Assembly (NCBI GenBank): GCA_947594425.1
Contig: CANQED010000012.1
Span: 16,829-80,828 of the forward strand
DNA: 64,000 nucleotides
Reading direction: 5' to 3'
Origin: an uncultured Ruminiclostridium sp.
GTDB lineage: Bacteria; Bacillota; Clostridia; Oscillospirales; Ruminococcaceae
Position numbers and translations under genes: made by a program. Positions 40,966 through 48,514 of this stretch are shown one piece after another (position 1 is the stretch's first letter; the number at the start of each line of letters is the position of its first letter). The notes under the pieces are model-generated. The model had not been told where the DNA came from, made no database searches, and saw only the letters and a list, made by a program, of their open reading frames with translations.

Positions 40966-41410
40966 TATCCATCATATCGGGTATGCCGTCGCCGTCGGAG
41001 TCAACGTCAAGATCCGCTCCGCCCGAGCCGAGCGCCGCGCCGACCATATCTCTGCCGCGCACCATATACTTGTCGTACTGCGCCTTAACGGCGGCGTCGA
41101 GTATACGCTTGACCTCGCGGGGGTGCCTTATCGCGGTTATCTGCTTTTCGGGTGTGTCGCGGTCGCGCGCGATAACGATTATAGTCCCGCAGCCCACTAT
41201 ACGCTGACCGAAAGGAAAACGCATATTCTTATCGGTTATCTTGTACAGGTCTATCTCGTCCTCTTTGATATTGAGCAGACCTACTTTAGTATAGAGCGAG
41301 GTCTCGGTCAGGATATACCGAGTAAGCGATATCGGCAGACCGCAAATGCACTTCTTGCCTGTCCAGAGCACCTCTCCGTAATTTCTTTTAAGCTTCTCCA
41401 TATTAGCCAT
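40958..41410 (-). CDS. Bacterial PH-domain-like protein with Asp-rich tail
   Basis: The protein is 150 residues from the ATG at 41410 (GAAAGGAAA upstream); the open frame extends further only as a shadow of the upstream gene. The body (KRNYGEVLWTGKKCICGLPISLTRYILTETSLYTKVGLL..DEIDLYKITD) has the strand order of a YdbT/bPH-type domain. The C-terminus DLDVDSDGDGIPDMMDND matches a calcium-binding D-x-D-x-D-G loop as in thrombospondin type-3 repeats, unusual for a cytoplasmic protein. Function unknown. Confidence 0.78.
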   Translation of the reverse strand: MANMEKLKRNYGEVLWTGKKCICGLPISLTRYILTETSLYTKVGLLNIKEDEIDLYKITDKNMRFPFGQRIVGCGTIIVIARDRDTPEKQITAIRHPREVKRILDAAVKAQYDKYMVRGRDMVGAALGSGGADLDVDSDGDGIPDMMDND

Positions 41411-41423
41411 AATTATTTCCTTT

Positions 41424-41681
41424 CTACCACCGCGGGGTCTCGTGCGGACACTGGCGAAAAGCGTACGCCGCCCGTATCTCGACAAAGCAGCCGCACTTTG
41501 CGCACATTCCGTTGATAAGCTCGTCGCAGCCAAGGCACTTGTCCAGCCTTTCGCGATAGGCGGCGCTGTCGGTCCTTTTCTCCTCGGGGATAAGCGCGAT
41601 ATATTCCTTTACGGCGGCATAGGCTTCGGCGCTAAGCTTCTCAGTGAGGCACCTTTTACACAAGCGCGAGCTCAATTCCAT
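41424..41681 (-). CDS. DUF6171-like cysteine-rich small protein
   Basis: 85 residues with CKRCLTEK at the N-terminus, then CLGCDELINGMCAKCGCFVEIRAAYAFRQCPH. The eight cysteines form C-x2-C pairs, which suggests zinc binding. The pattern fits DUF6171 proteins. It is the first gene of the operon with the PH-like and GtrA proteins, with a 13-base gap. Confidence 0.82.
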   Translation of the reverse strand: MELSSRLCKRCLTEKLSAEAYAAVKEYIALIPEEKRTDSAAYRERLDKCLGCDELINGMCAKCGCFVEIRAAYAFRQCPHETPRW

Positions 41682-41769
41682 ATCGCCGCCCCCTTTTAGG
41701 ATATTGTACCATACGGCGGTAAATAAATCAAGAGAAAGTGCAAAATTTATTATATTTGCCCGCCCGCTA

Positions 41770-41798
41770 TTGATTTTTCTATTGCTTTGGGTTATACT
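41770..41798 (+). promoter_or_regulatory. Likely promoter of gph-rimM-trmD
   Basis: TTGATT and TATACT separated by 17 bases, 24 bases before the gph ATG, with AAGGAGAAG between. Confidence 0.6.
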
Positions 41799-41822
41799 TT
41801 TATATATAAAGGAGAAGTGACT

Positions 41823-42515
41823 ATGGAAAAGACATACGACGCGGTGATATTCGACCTCGACGGCACACTCTTAAACACTATCGACGACCTCGCCGACAGC
41901 GCTAACGCCGTGCTTAGCGGGCTCGGATTTGCTACCCACAGCATAGAAGAATATAAATATTTTGTCGGAAACGGCATACCTAAGCTTATCGAGCGCTGCC
42001 TGCCGCCCGACCGACAGGATATGCACGAAACGGCGCTTAAGCTTTTTACCGAGCGGTACTCACTCCACAGCCGTGACAAGACCGCGCCCTACCCGGGCAT
42101 AAAAGAGGTCATCGCCGAGCTAAAGCAAAGCGGTATCCCTACGGGGGTAATCACCAACAAGTCCCACCCGATAGCGTTAGATGTGGTAAAATATTATTTC
42201 GGTGACGCGTTCGACTATGTGAGAGGTCTCGACGATACAATAAAGGCAAAGCCCGCGCCCGACGGCGCGTTATCGGTGGCGAGCGCGCTTAAGGTAGAGC
42301 CCGACAGGGTGCTCTACGCGGGCGACACAAAGACCGATATGCTCACCGCGCAAAACGCGGGGTTCTCGCCCTGCGGGGTATTGTGGGGCTTTCGCCTAAG
42401 AGAAGAGCTCGAGCAAAACGGCGCGAGGTACATAATTTCCCGCCCCGAGCAAATTTTGGACATAATTTTCGGCAAAGGGGCAGAATATGAGAAAACAATA
42501 TCTGGAAGTCGCTAA
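41823..42515 (+). CDS. gph: HAD-family phosphoglycolate phosphatase-like enzyme
   Basis: The protein is 230 residues from the ATG at 41823 (AAGGAGAAG upstream). HAD motifs: I AVIFDLDGTLLNT (nucleophile Asp), II ITNKSH, III Lys in IKAKPAPD, IV LYAGDTKTDM. The helical cap between I and II is of the Gph/PgmB type. It dephosphorylates small phosphate esters, with phosphoglycolate the usual substrate. Its last codons run through a duplicated, non-functional copy of the rimM start (see 42466-42615), so its native C-terminus has probably changed. Confidence 0.88.
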   Translation: MEKTYDAVIFDLDGTLLNTIDDLADSANAVLSGLGFATHSIEEYKYFVGNGIPKLIERCLPPDRQDMHETALKLFTERYSLHSRDKTAPYPGIKEVIAELKQSGIPTGVITNKSHPIALDVVKYYFGDAFDYVRGLDDTIKAKPAPDGALSVASALKVEPDRVLYAGDTKTDMLTAQNAGFSPCGVLWGFRLREELEQNGARYIISRPEQILDIIFGKGAEYEKTISGSR

Positions 42516-42615
42516 AATAGTCGCCCCGCAGGGGTTTTTCGAGACTTTTCGGCAAAGGGGCAGAATATGAGAAAGCAGTATCTTGAAGTCGCAAAGATAG
42601 TCGCTCCGCAGGGGT
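42466..42615 (+). repeat. 80-bp tandem duplication of the gph-rimM junction
   Basis: A 70-base segment (42466-42535) recurs 80 bases later (42546-42615). Both contain AAAGGGGCAGAATATG and then 16 codons for MRKQYLEVAKIVAPQG. The two copies differ at six positions, all synonymous third-codon changes in rimM. The first copy runs out of frame to a TGA that overlaps the true rimM ATG. Confidence 0.9.
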
Positions 42616-43082
42616 TGAGGGGTGAGCTCCGCGTGCAGTATTACTGCGACGGCCCCGACTTTTTCAAAAAGCTCAATAGGCTGTTTCTCGGAAAGGACAA
42701 GACCGAACTGCCGCTCTTATCCTCGCGCGCTAACGGCAATCTCGCGGTGCTTAAATTGCAGGGCATAGACGACCGCGAACAGGTGACCCCGCTTGTCGGC
42801 AAAATGCTGTATATCTTTCGCGAGGATGTGCAGCTTGAGCAGGGCGTGTATTTTCTGCAAGACCTTATCGGTCTTACGGTAAAGGACGCGGACAGCGGAG
42901 AGGTATACGGCACCGTCGACGATATATATCAAAACGGCGCGGCGGACGTATACTCTATAAGGACAGCGGACGGGCGGCAGCTTATGTTTCCCGCGATACC
43001 CGAGGTACTTATCAGCCGCGACATAGACGCGGGGGAGATACTGATACGCCCGCTGAAAGGGCTTTTTGACGATGAGAATTGA
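42567..43082 (+). CDS. rimM: 16S rRNA processing protein RimM
   Basis: 171 residues: an N-terminal RimM domain (MRKQYLEVAKIVAPQGLRGELRV, ...GNLAVLKLQGIDDREQVTPLVGKMLYI) and a C-terminal PRC barrel (GVYFLQDLIGLTVKDADSGEVYGTVDDI..., MFPAIPEVLISRDIDAGEILIRPLKGL). It helps 30S subunit maturation. It overlaps trmD, as in most bacteria. Its 5' end exists in a second, truncated copy immediately upstream. Confidence 0.94.
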   Translation: MRKQYLEVAKIVAPQGLRGELRVQYYCDGPDFFKKLNRLFLGKDKTELPLLSSRANGNLAVLKLQGIDDREQVTPLVGKMLYIFREDVQLEQGVYFLQDLIGLTVKDADSGEVYGTVDDIYQNGAADVYSIRTADGRQLMFPAIPEVLISRDIDAGEILIRPLKGLFDDEN

Positions 43083-44112
43083 CATAGCGACGCTTTTCCC
43101 GGATATGTGCCGCTCCTTTTTGTCCGAGAGCGTGATAGGCAGGGCGATAAAGGGCGGACACATCGACATACGCTGCCACAATATCCGCGACTATGCGGGA
43201 AATAAGCACAACCGCGTAGACGACAAGCCCTACGGCGGCGGCACGGGTATGCTTATGCAGGCGCAGCCGATATACGACTGTATCACCGCTATAAGAGAAG
43301 ACACCGCCCCCGACCGCAGGGTGATATATATGTCCCCGCAGGGCAGGCCGCTAAGTCAGCAGACGGTAAAAGAGCTTGCCGACAGCGACGGATTTATTAT
43401 ACTGTGCGGGCATTATGAGGGGGTAGACTGCCGCGTGCTCGAGGAACTAAAGGCCGAGGAGATATCGGTCGGGGATTTTGTCGTGACGGGGGGCGAATTG
43501 CCCGCGCTAATGCTCGCGGACGCGGCGGCGCGGCTTATCCCCGGGGTATTGCCGAACGACGAGGCGTACGAGCAGGACAGCCACTTTGACAGGCTGCTCG
43601 AGTACCCGCAGTATTCACGCCCCGAGGTGTGGAGGGGCAGGGCGGTGCCGCAGGTGCTCTTATCGGGGGATCATAAACTTGTAAAGCAATGGCAGGACGA
43701 GATGAAGCTCGCCGTCACTTTAGCAAAGCGCCCCGACCTGCTTGTCGACCGCAGAAATAACGGAAAGCCGCTGTCAAAATACGTGCGCTTTGCGGTAAGA
43801 GACGAGGGACTGCCCGAGGATATATTCGCCGCGCTGACAATGCTTTCCAAAAATAAGGCACTTAATTCCAAAGAAAAAAAAGTATTTGTGAAAATTGACA
43901 AATATTTCAATGAGTTTCTTCCCTTTCCGAAAGAGATAAGCGGCGAGAAATTATTCACTTACTACAAAACCGAAAACAGGGATATTGTCGATATGTGTTT
44001 ATCGCTCTGCGACATTTTCACGGCGCACGAAATCAAAATTGATATAATTTATTCCGAAATTGTAGGCAAAATTGTCCGCGAGGACGGGTACAGAGCCTTT
44101 TGCAAAGAATGA
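43072..44112 (+). CDS. trmD: tRNA (guanine37-N1)-methyltransferase with C-terminal extension
   Basis: The protein is 346 residues from the ATG at 43072. The core (1 to about 228) has the TrmD knot motifs MRIDIATLFPDM, DDKPYGGGTGM, ILCGHYEGVD, DFVVTGGELPALMLADAAARLIPGVL and the C-terminal helix KQWQDEMKLAVTLAKRPDLL. It adds a methyl group at G37 to prevent frameshifting. About 118 further residues follow the usual end, rich in Lys, Phe and Ile and encoded by visibly AT-richer DNA from about 43840. The family is normally about 240 residues, so this tail is an addition of unknown purpose. Confidence 0.93.
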   Translation: MRIDIATLFPDMCRSFLSESVIGRAIKGGHIDIRCHNIRDYAGNKHNRVDDKPYGGGTGMLMQAQPIYDCITAIREDTAPDRRVIYMSPQGRPLSQQTVKELADSDGFIILCGHYEGVDCRVLEELKAEEISVGDFVVTGGELPALMLADAAARLIPGVLPNDEAYEQDSHFDRLLEYPQYSRPEVWRGRAVPQVLLSGDHKLVKQWQDEMKLAVTLAKRPDLLVDRRNNGKPLSKYVRFAVRDEGLPEDIFAALTMLSKNKALNSKEKKVFVKIDKYFNEFLPFPKEISGEKLFTYYKTENRDIVDMCLSLCDIFTAHEIKIDIIYSEIVGKIVREDGYRAFCKE

Positions 44113-44288
44113 CCGCCAAAGAAAAATTTAACCTCTGATAATGTAACGGTTGAAAAAATCTGTGTATGTTAAATATTTATCAATTGTTTTCTTTGTGCAA
44201 TTATCACAAAAATCGGGGAAAAAGGCAATCGGTATTAAGCAAATGTGAAGAATAGTTGCCGAAAAAATGACAAAAAGTAAAAACGCTG

Positions 44289-44317
44289 TTGACGAACCGC
44301 CTTATTATCGCTATACT
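44289..44317 (+). promoter_or_regulatory. Promoter of the HPr gene
   Basis: TTGACG and TATACT are separated by 17 bases, about 80 bases before the ATG. The 280-base spacer between trmD and this gene is AT-rich and otherwise without features. Confidence 0.65.
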
Positions 44318-44395
44318 ATTAACTGTAGGGCGCTTTACGACTGTATACGCCTTACTGATTAGGAAAGAAAAAGCAAATCGAGGGAGGTTTTTAAG

Positions 44396-44659
44396 ATGTT
44401 TGTCAAAGAAGTTAGCGTGAAGAACCAGGTAGGTCTGCACGCAAGACCGGCAACCTTCTTCATCCAGAAAGCCAACGAATATAAATCATCTATCTGGGTT
44501 GAGAAGGAAGAACGCAGAGTAAATGCTAAAAGTCTTTTAGGCATTCTTTCTCTCGGGATCGTTGGCGGTACTCCTATCCGCATAATCGCCGACGGCACAG
44601 ACGAGCAGCTGGCTGTAGACGGACTGGTCAAGCTCGTAGAAAGCGGATTTACCGAATAA
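44396..44659 (+). CDS. ptsH: HPr phosphocarrier protein
   Basis: 87 residues with the active-site GLHARPATFFIQ (His15-type) and the regulatory serine segment NAKSLLGILSLG (Ser46-type), in the usual positions for HPr. AGGGAGG precedes the ATG. It carries phosphate in PTS sugar uptake and, when Ser-phosphorylated, acts with CcpA in carbon catabolite control. It could instead be a Crh-like paralogue, but the histidine is present. It stands alone rather than next to enzyme I. Confidence 0.88.
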   Translation: MFVKEVSVKNQVGLHARPATFFIQKANEYKSSIWVEKEERRVNAKSLLGILSLGIVGGTPIRIIADGTDEQLAVDGLVKLVESGFTE

Positions 44660-44767
44660 TTGAATATCTGACAACATGGCCGCCGTATATATATCGGCGG
44701 CTTTGGACTGTCGAACAACTCCGCGATACATTGCTAAAGCGATAGTACCGCGTATTTCTATAATGCT

Positions 44768-44801
44768 CCCGCTCGGTAATTTAGATCTGTGCGGGTTTTT
44801 T
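44768..44801 (+). terminator. Terminator just upstream of a lipoprotein start
   Basis: CCCGC pairs with GCGGG around an 18-nt loop, followed by TTTTTT, ending 14 bases before the next ATG. A separate GCCGCCG/CGGCGGC hairpin lies at 44679-44701. The arrangement may be the end of the HPr transcript or an attenuator for the lipoprotein gene. Confidence 0.65.
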
Positions 44802-44814
44802 GCTATGAAAGGAT

Positions 44815-45534
44815 ATGGTGAAATTGCACAAAAAAGCGCTCGCGTCTTTAGCGGCGGGAATACTGCTGTTAAGCGGCTGCTCGCCGGATTATTCTTCAAT
44901 AGAGGGCTATAACGCCGTATCCTCCGCGCGCACGGCGTACTCCGAGCTGTACAGCGCGCACCTCACGGTCACCGACCTTGACAGCGGGATAATGCAGCAG
45001 GAGCTTAGCTTTCGCTATGACGAGGCGGACAGGCTGATATACAGCTATTACGGCACCGACGGCGATACCGTCTACCGCGAGTACCACGACGGCTATTCTT
45101 ACAGCTACACCGACGCCGACGGCAATTGGGTGACGATAAAGGAGGGCGAGGACGGCTATCGCGGCTATAACCGCATAGCTAAGATGTCTATGACCGACGC
45201 GGGCATGATATTCTTAAAGCCCGAGAGCATAACCCAGAGCACCGCCGAGCAGGACGGCAGCGACCTTGTGATAACCGCCGTCTACCGCGTAGAGGACCTC
45301 GGCGAGCTAATCAAAAATCAGCTCGGCGAGAGCGGCACCCTCACCGAATTTAAGGTGATATACACCATAAATACCGCGGGACAGTGCACTAAGGTCGAGC
45401 AGATAGGCAAAATGGACAGCGGCGGCGAGGTCAAAAATATCGACTACCTGCTTAAAATCGACAGTATGAACGACGTAGGCAAGGTGGACGACCCGAGAGA
45501 AGATAGCGATACCTCAGACAGTGACAATTCGTAA
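44815..45534 (+). CDS. Lipoprotein, function unknown
   Basis: 239 residues. A short signal peptide with lipobox LLLSGC (Cys22) is followed by a beta-rich body with FRYDEADRLIYSYYG and EYHDGYSYSYTDADG motifs and a Ser/Asp C-terminus. GAAAGGA lies only two bases before the ATG at 44815; the GTG at 44818 is better spaced and may be the real start, with almost the same product. The body resembles LppX/LolA-like lipoproteins in size, but no motif decides this. An intrinsic terminator ends just upstream, so its expression may be conditional. Confidence 0.75.
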   Translation: MVKLHKKALASLAAGILLLSGCSPDYSSIEGYNAVSSARTAYSELYSAHLTVTDLDSGIMQQELSFRYDEADRLIYSYYGTDGDTVYREYHDGYSYSYTDADGNWVTIKEGEDGYRGYNRIAKMSMTDAGMIFLKPESITQSTAEQDGSDLVITAVYRVEDLGELIKNQLGESGTLTEFKVIYTINTAGQCTKVEQIGKMDSGGEVKNIDYLLKIDSMNDVGKVDDPREDSDTSDSDNS

Positions 45535-45536
45535 AC

Positions 45537-45570
45537 AAAGGCTTGGCGGGATACCGTCAAGCCTTTTTGT
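45537..45570 (+). terminator. Intrinsic terminator, left copy flanking element C
   Basis: AGGCTTGGCG / CGTCAAGCCT hairpin followed by TTTTTGT, directly after the lipoprotein stop. A 34-base copy with a single loop difference is at 45718-45751. Confidence 0.8.
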
Positions 45571-45717
45571 CTGTCGAAAAAGGTTTTAATAAAAAATATC
45601 AAGCTAAAATAATCGGAAGAAAAAGGGGGTATGGGGGGTAAAAACATCAGGTTTTTGCCCCCATTTGAGATAAGTTTCAGCTTCGGAAAACACCGCAAGG
45701 TGTTTTTCGACAAGCTG
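45571..45717. repeat. Terminator-flanked structured element, copy C
   Basis: 147 bases, the shortest of three copies, flanked by a 34-bp near-exact direct repeat of the terminator. It starts CTGTCGAAAAAGG and ends TTTTTCGACAAGCTG like copy A. Its last 87 bases match copy A almost exactly, including the AAAAAC/GTTTTT and AAAACACC-GCAA-GGTGTTTT hairpins. It lacks the CCGCCG and ATTTCTC hairpins of copies A and B. Confidence 0.75.
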
Positions 45718-45751
45718 AAAGGCTTGGCGTGATACCGTCAAGCCTTTTTGT
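45718..45751 (+). terminator. Intrinsic terminator, right copy flanking element C
   Basis: Second copy of the GGCTTGGCG...CGTCAAGCC hairpin with TTTTTGT. Confidence 0.8.
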
Positions 45752-45807
45752 ATTCTTAATTGGCTAAATGCCCAAAATATTATGATAAATTGTGTGCAAG
45801 TTGTATA

Positions 45808-45836
45808 TTGCTTTTTTGCTTAAATTAAGTTATACT
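45808..45836 (+). promoter_or_regulatory. Probable promoter of the surface protein gene
   Basis: TTGCTT and TATACT with a 17-base spacer, 80 bases before the ATG at 45917. Confidence 0.5.
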
Positions 45837-45916
45837 AAACTTAGCGTTTTATTCGTTTTGTGCGTATGGTGCAAAATGTAAACGACTACACTAATTTTAT
45901 TGGAGGATAATGACCA

Positions 45917-46786
45917 ATGAGAAAAATGCTCAAGGTTGCAGCTTTTGCAGTTGCTGCAACAACGGTTTCAGCTCTCGCACTCAGCGCAGCAGCAGAGAGC
46001 TACAACGCTTATATCGGTTTCCAGACAGCTCCGTACTCATTCAGAAATGCTTGGAATGATGCTACCTACGGCAAGGATTCCGGCGTATTTGATAAGGTTG
46101 TCGTATGGGGCGGCAACGATCCCGAGACCTACCCCGACTATGCCGACAACTTTGTTGACGATATCGCAGGCGCAGGCAGCGCAGGATATGTTCTCGACGC
46201 TACATATGGCGACGCAGTTATCGACAAGGACGGCACTTACACCGTATCGATTAAGGATTTTGACTGGAAGCTCGACGGCAGCTCAGGCTTCAATCTGCTC
46301 TTTGTTGACACCGATATCCCCGCTGATTCCGGCGCGGTTCTTTCGGACGCTAAGGTTTTGATCGACGGCAACGTTGTTATAGAAGCAGCCGGCGAGATAC
46401 CCACCTCCGATAAGATCGAAGAAGGCACTACCGTTAAGGCTTGCATCGATCCCGATCAGGTCAAGAACAACGTGCTCAGCATTCTGTTCATAAACAACTG
46501 GAACGACCAGCTCGAACCGTTCACCACAGGTGAGTACCCCACCAGCGAGCTCGCTGTAGAGTTCACCGTTAGCGGTCTTGACGGCGGCGACGCTGAAGAG
46601 CCCACTGATACCGAGGCTCCCGCTGATACCGAGGCTCCCACAGATACCGAGGCTCCCGCTGATACCGAGGCTCCCGCTGATACCGACAAGCCCGCAACCG
46701 ATACCGGTGCTGAGGGCATCGCAGTTGCAGCAGGTCTTGCAGTTCTGGCTACCGGCGCAGCTATAATCGCTAAGAAGAGAAAGTAA
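45917..46786 (+). CDS. Surface protein with TEAP repeats and C-terminal anchor
   Basis: 289 residues. The signal peptide MRKMLKVAAFAVAATTVSAL ends near AAA-E. A beta-sandwich-like domain of about 190 residues follows (YIGFQTAPYSFRNAWNDATYG..., GTYTVSIKDFDW, NLLFVDTD). Then comes a spacer of five near-identical six-residue repeats (TDTEAP/ADTEAP), a TDTG motif, a hydrophobic helix and KKRK. This is the plan of a wall- or membrane-anchored display protein, with TDTG in the place of a sorting motif. GGAGG precedes the ATG. Codon use is strongly biased to preferred codons, which suggests high expression. Confidence 0.82.
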   Translation: MRKMLKVAAFAVAATTVSALALSAAAESYNAYIGFQTAPYSFRNAWNDATYGKDSGVFDKVVVWGGNDPETYPDYADNFVDDIAGAGSAGYVLDATYGDAVIDKDGTYTVSIKDFDWKLDGSSGFNLLFVDTDIPADSGAVLSDAKVLIDGNVVIEAAGEIPTSDKIEEGTTVKACIDPDQVKNNVLSILFINNWNDQLEPFTTGEYPTSELAVEFTVSGLDGGDAEEPTDTEAPADTEAPTDTEAPADTEAPADTDKPATDTGAEGIAVAAGLAVLATGAAIIAKKRK

Positions 46787-46819
46787 TTTCAGCTTCATCC
46801 GATTAGATATAAGCAAACA

Positions 46820-46859
46820 AATCGCCCTGCCGTGAGAAATCGCGGCAGGGCGATTTTGT
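46820..46859. terminator. Strong terminator after the surface protein gene
   Basis: AATCGCCCTGCCG pairs with CGGCAGGGCGATT around a 10-nt loop, followed by TTGTTT. Confidence 0.85.
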
Positions 46860-46881
46860 TTAAATTTTGCTTGCAAACAGC

Positions 46882-46910
46882 TTGCATTTAGCTATCAAAT
46901 ATGGTAGAAT
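46882..46910 (+). promoter_or_regulatory. Promoter of the antitoxin gene
   Basis: TTGCAT and TAGAAT 17 bases apart. Repeated TTGCAAA/TTGCATT words over the -35 box could be an autoregulatory operator. Confidence 0.55.
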
Positions 46911-46929
46911 AAATATAGGAGGTGAAAGT

Positions 46930-47235
46930 ATGGCAAGAACGTCAAATATTTTTATCCGAGTAGAGCCCGAGATAAAAGAGCAGGCCGAGCAGGTGCTCGA
47001 CAAGCTCGGCATACCCATGTCAAACGCCGTGGGGATGTTTTTACGGCAGATAGTTTTGCAGCGGGGTATACCTTTTGAGGTAAAGCTGCCCGCAGACGCT
47101 CCCGCGGCTTACGGCTCTTTATCGCGCGAAGAATTCGATACAAAGATAGAGCAAGGTTTAGCGGATATAAAGACGGGCAAGACCTATACCGCTGAGGAAT
47201 TAGCGGATGAATTTAAAAGGGATAAAGGCGTATAA
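46930..47235 (+). CDS. RelB/DinJ-family antitoxin without adjacent toxin
   Basis: The protein is 101 residues from the ATG at 46930 (AGGAGG upstream); a longer frame from 46867 crosses the promoter. The N-terminal ribbon-helix-helix SNIFIRVEPEIKEQAEQVLDKLGIPMSNAVGMFLRQIVLQRGIPFEV is characteristic of RelB/DinJ antitoxins, and the C-terminal helix (YTAEELADEFK) would bind and neutralise a RelE/YafQ-type toxin. The usual overlapping toxin gene is absent; a terminator follows 24 bases after the stop. It may act on a toxin elsewhere or only as a repressor. Confidence 0.85.
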   Translation: MARTSNIFIRVEPEIKEQAEQVLDKLGIPMSNAVGMFLRQIVLQRGIPFEVKLPADAPAAYGSLSREEFDTKIEQGLADIKTGKTYTAEELADEFKRDKGV

Positions 47236-47258
47236 GCGACTTTCACAATATAAAAACT

Positions 47259-47287
47259 CCCGTAAAGCTCTCGCTTTACGGGATTTT
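47259..47287. terminator. Bidirectional terminator between antitoxin and tyrS
   Basis: A perfect 10-bp stem CCCGTAAAGC/GCTTTACGGG with a TCTC loop; ATTTTG on one side and AGTTTTTA on the other. Confidence 0.8.
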
Positions 47288-47302
47288 GCTATCCAAAACT
47301 AC

Positions 47303-48514
47303 TCATATCATTATCTTATGATACGTCTTTTTTCCTTTTTTAATAATAGCGTACTCGCCGACGGTTATCTGCGCGGTATCGTCGGTGATCTTTTCGCCGT
47401 TTACCGAGATACCGCCGCCGTTTATATTGGTGCGCGCGTCGCGCTTAGAGGGGCATAGTCCCGTTGCGACTAGAGCGTCTACGAGCTTAACCGTGCCGTC
47501 GGTGACAAGCTCGGCGGGCAATTTAGTAGTCGGCATATTCTCGCTGACGCCGCCCGATACAAAGAGCTGCTTTGCCGCGTCGAGCGCCTTTTGCGCCTCC
47601 TGCTCGCCGTGGACGAGCTTAGTCAGCTCATACGCGAGTATCTCCTTAGCCTTATTTAGCTGCGAGCCCTCCCAGCCCTCCATGTCCTTTATCTGCTCTA
47701 ACGGCAGGAATGTCAGCATTTTAAGGCATTTTATCACGTCCGCGTCCGCGACGTTTCTCCAGTACTGGAAAAAGTCGAACGGCGAGGTCTTTTCGGGGTC
47801 GAGCCATACCGCGCCCTTTTCGGTCTTGCCCATCTTCTTGCCCTCGGAATTAAGCAAAAGGGTCACCGTCATAGCGTACGCGTCCTTGCCCAGCTTGCGG
47901 CGGATAAGCTCGGTGCCGCCGAGCATATTGCTCCACTGATCGTCCCCGCCGAACTGCATATTGCAGCCGTACTTCTGATACAGCATATAAAAGTCGTAGC
48001 TCTGCATTATCATATAATTAAACTCAAGGAAGGTGAGCCCGCGCTCCATACGCTGCTTATAGCATTCTGCGGTGAGCATACGGTTTACGCTGAAATGCGC
48101 GCCCACGTCGCGCAATAATTCGACATAATTAAGCCCGAGCAGCCAATCGGCGTTGTTTACCATAAGCGCCTTTCCGTCGGAAAAGTCGATAAAGCGGCTC
48201 ATCTGCTTTTTAAAGCACTCGATATTATGGTCGATGTCCTCTTTAGTCAGCATTTTGCGCATATCGGTCTTGCCCGAGGGGTCGCCTATCATACCCGTGC
48301 CGCCGCCGAGCAGGGCTATAGGCTTGTTCCCTGCCATTTGCAGCCGCTTCATAAGGCACAGCGCCATAAAATGCCCGACATGCAGGCTGTCCGCCGTCGG
48401 GTCAAACCCGATGTAGAACACCGCCTTGCCGTTGTTGATAAGCTCCTTGATCTTGTCCTCGTCGGTCACCTGCGCGATAAGACCGCGCTGTGTAAGCTCC
48501 TCATACAGTTCCAT
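47303..48514 (-). CDS. tyrS: Tyrosyl-tRNA synthetase
   Basis: 403 residues. Class I motifs [16 protein letters not shown] (HIGH-type) and [14 protein letters not shown] (KMSKS-type), the tyrosine pocket region [12 protein letters not shown] and [12 protein letters not shown], and a C-terminal S4-like RNA-binding domain ([20 protein letters not shown]). It charges tRNA-Tyr. Its ribosome site GGAGGAATT lies in the last codons of the upstream gene, and the ATG shares one base with that gene's stop. It is therefore translated as the second gene behind a tyrosine T-box. Confidence 0.96.
   Translation of the reverse strand: MELYEELTQRGLIAQVTDEDKIKELINNGKAVFYIGFDPTADSLHVGHFMALCLMKRLQMAGNKPIALLGGGTGMIGDPSGKTDMRKMLTKEDIDHNIECFKKQMSRFIDFSDGKALMVNNADWLLGLNYVELLRDVGAHFSVNRMLTAECYKQRMERGLTFLEFNYMIMQSYDFYMLYQKYGCNMQFGGDDQWSNMLGGTELIRRKLGKDAYAMTVTLLLNSEGKKMGKTEKGAVWLDPEKTSPFDFFQYWRNVADADVIKCLKMLTFLPLEQIKDMEGWEGSQLNKAKEILAYELTKLVHGEQEAQKALDAAKQLFVSGGVSENMPTTKLPAELVTDGTVKLVDALVATGLCPSKRDARTNINGGGISVNGEKITDDTAQITVGEYAIIKKGKKTYHKIMI

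Noticed and set aside
46606..46700. Repeats in the surface protein gene as a CRISPR-like array
   Set aside because: They are in-frame 18-base codon repeats for (T/A)DTEAP without spacers; the Fn3 and LRR repeats elsewhere are likewise coding.
46952..47143. Minus-strand 63-codon frame as the missing toxin
   Set aside because: It is antisense to the antitoxin gene, Arg/Ala-rich with no RelE-like pattern and no ribosome site.
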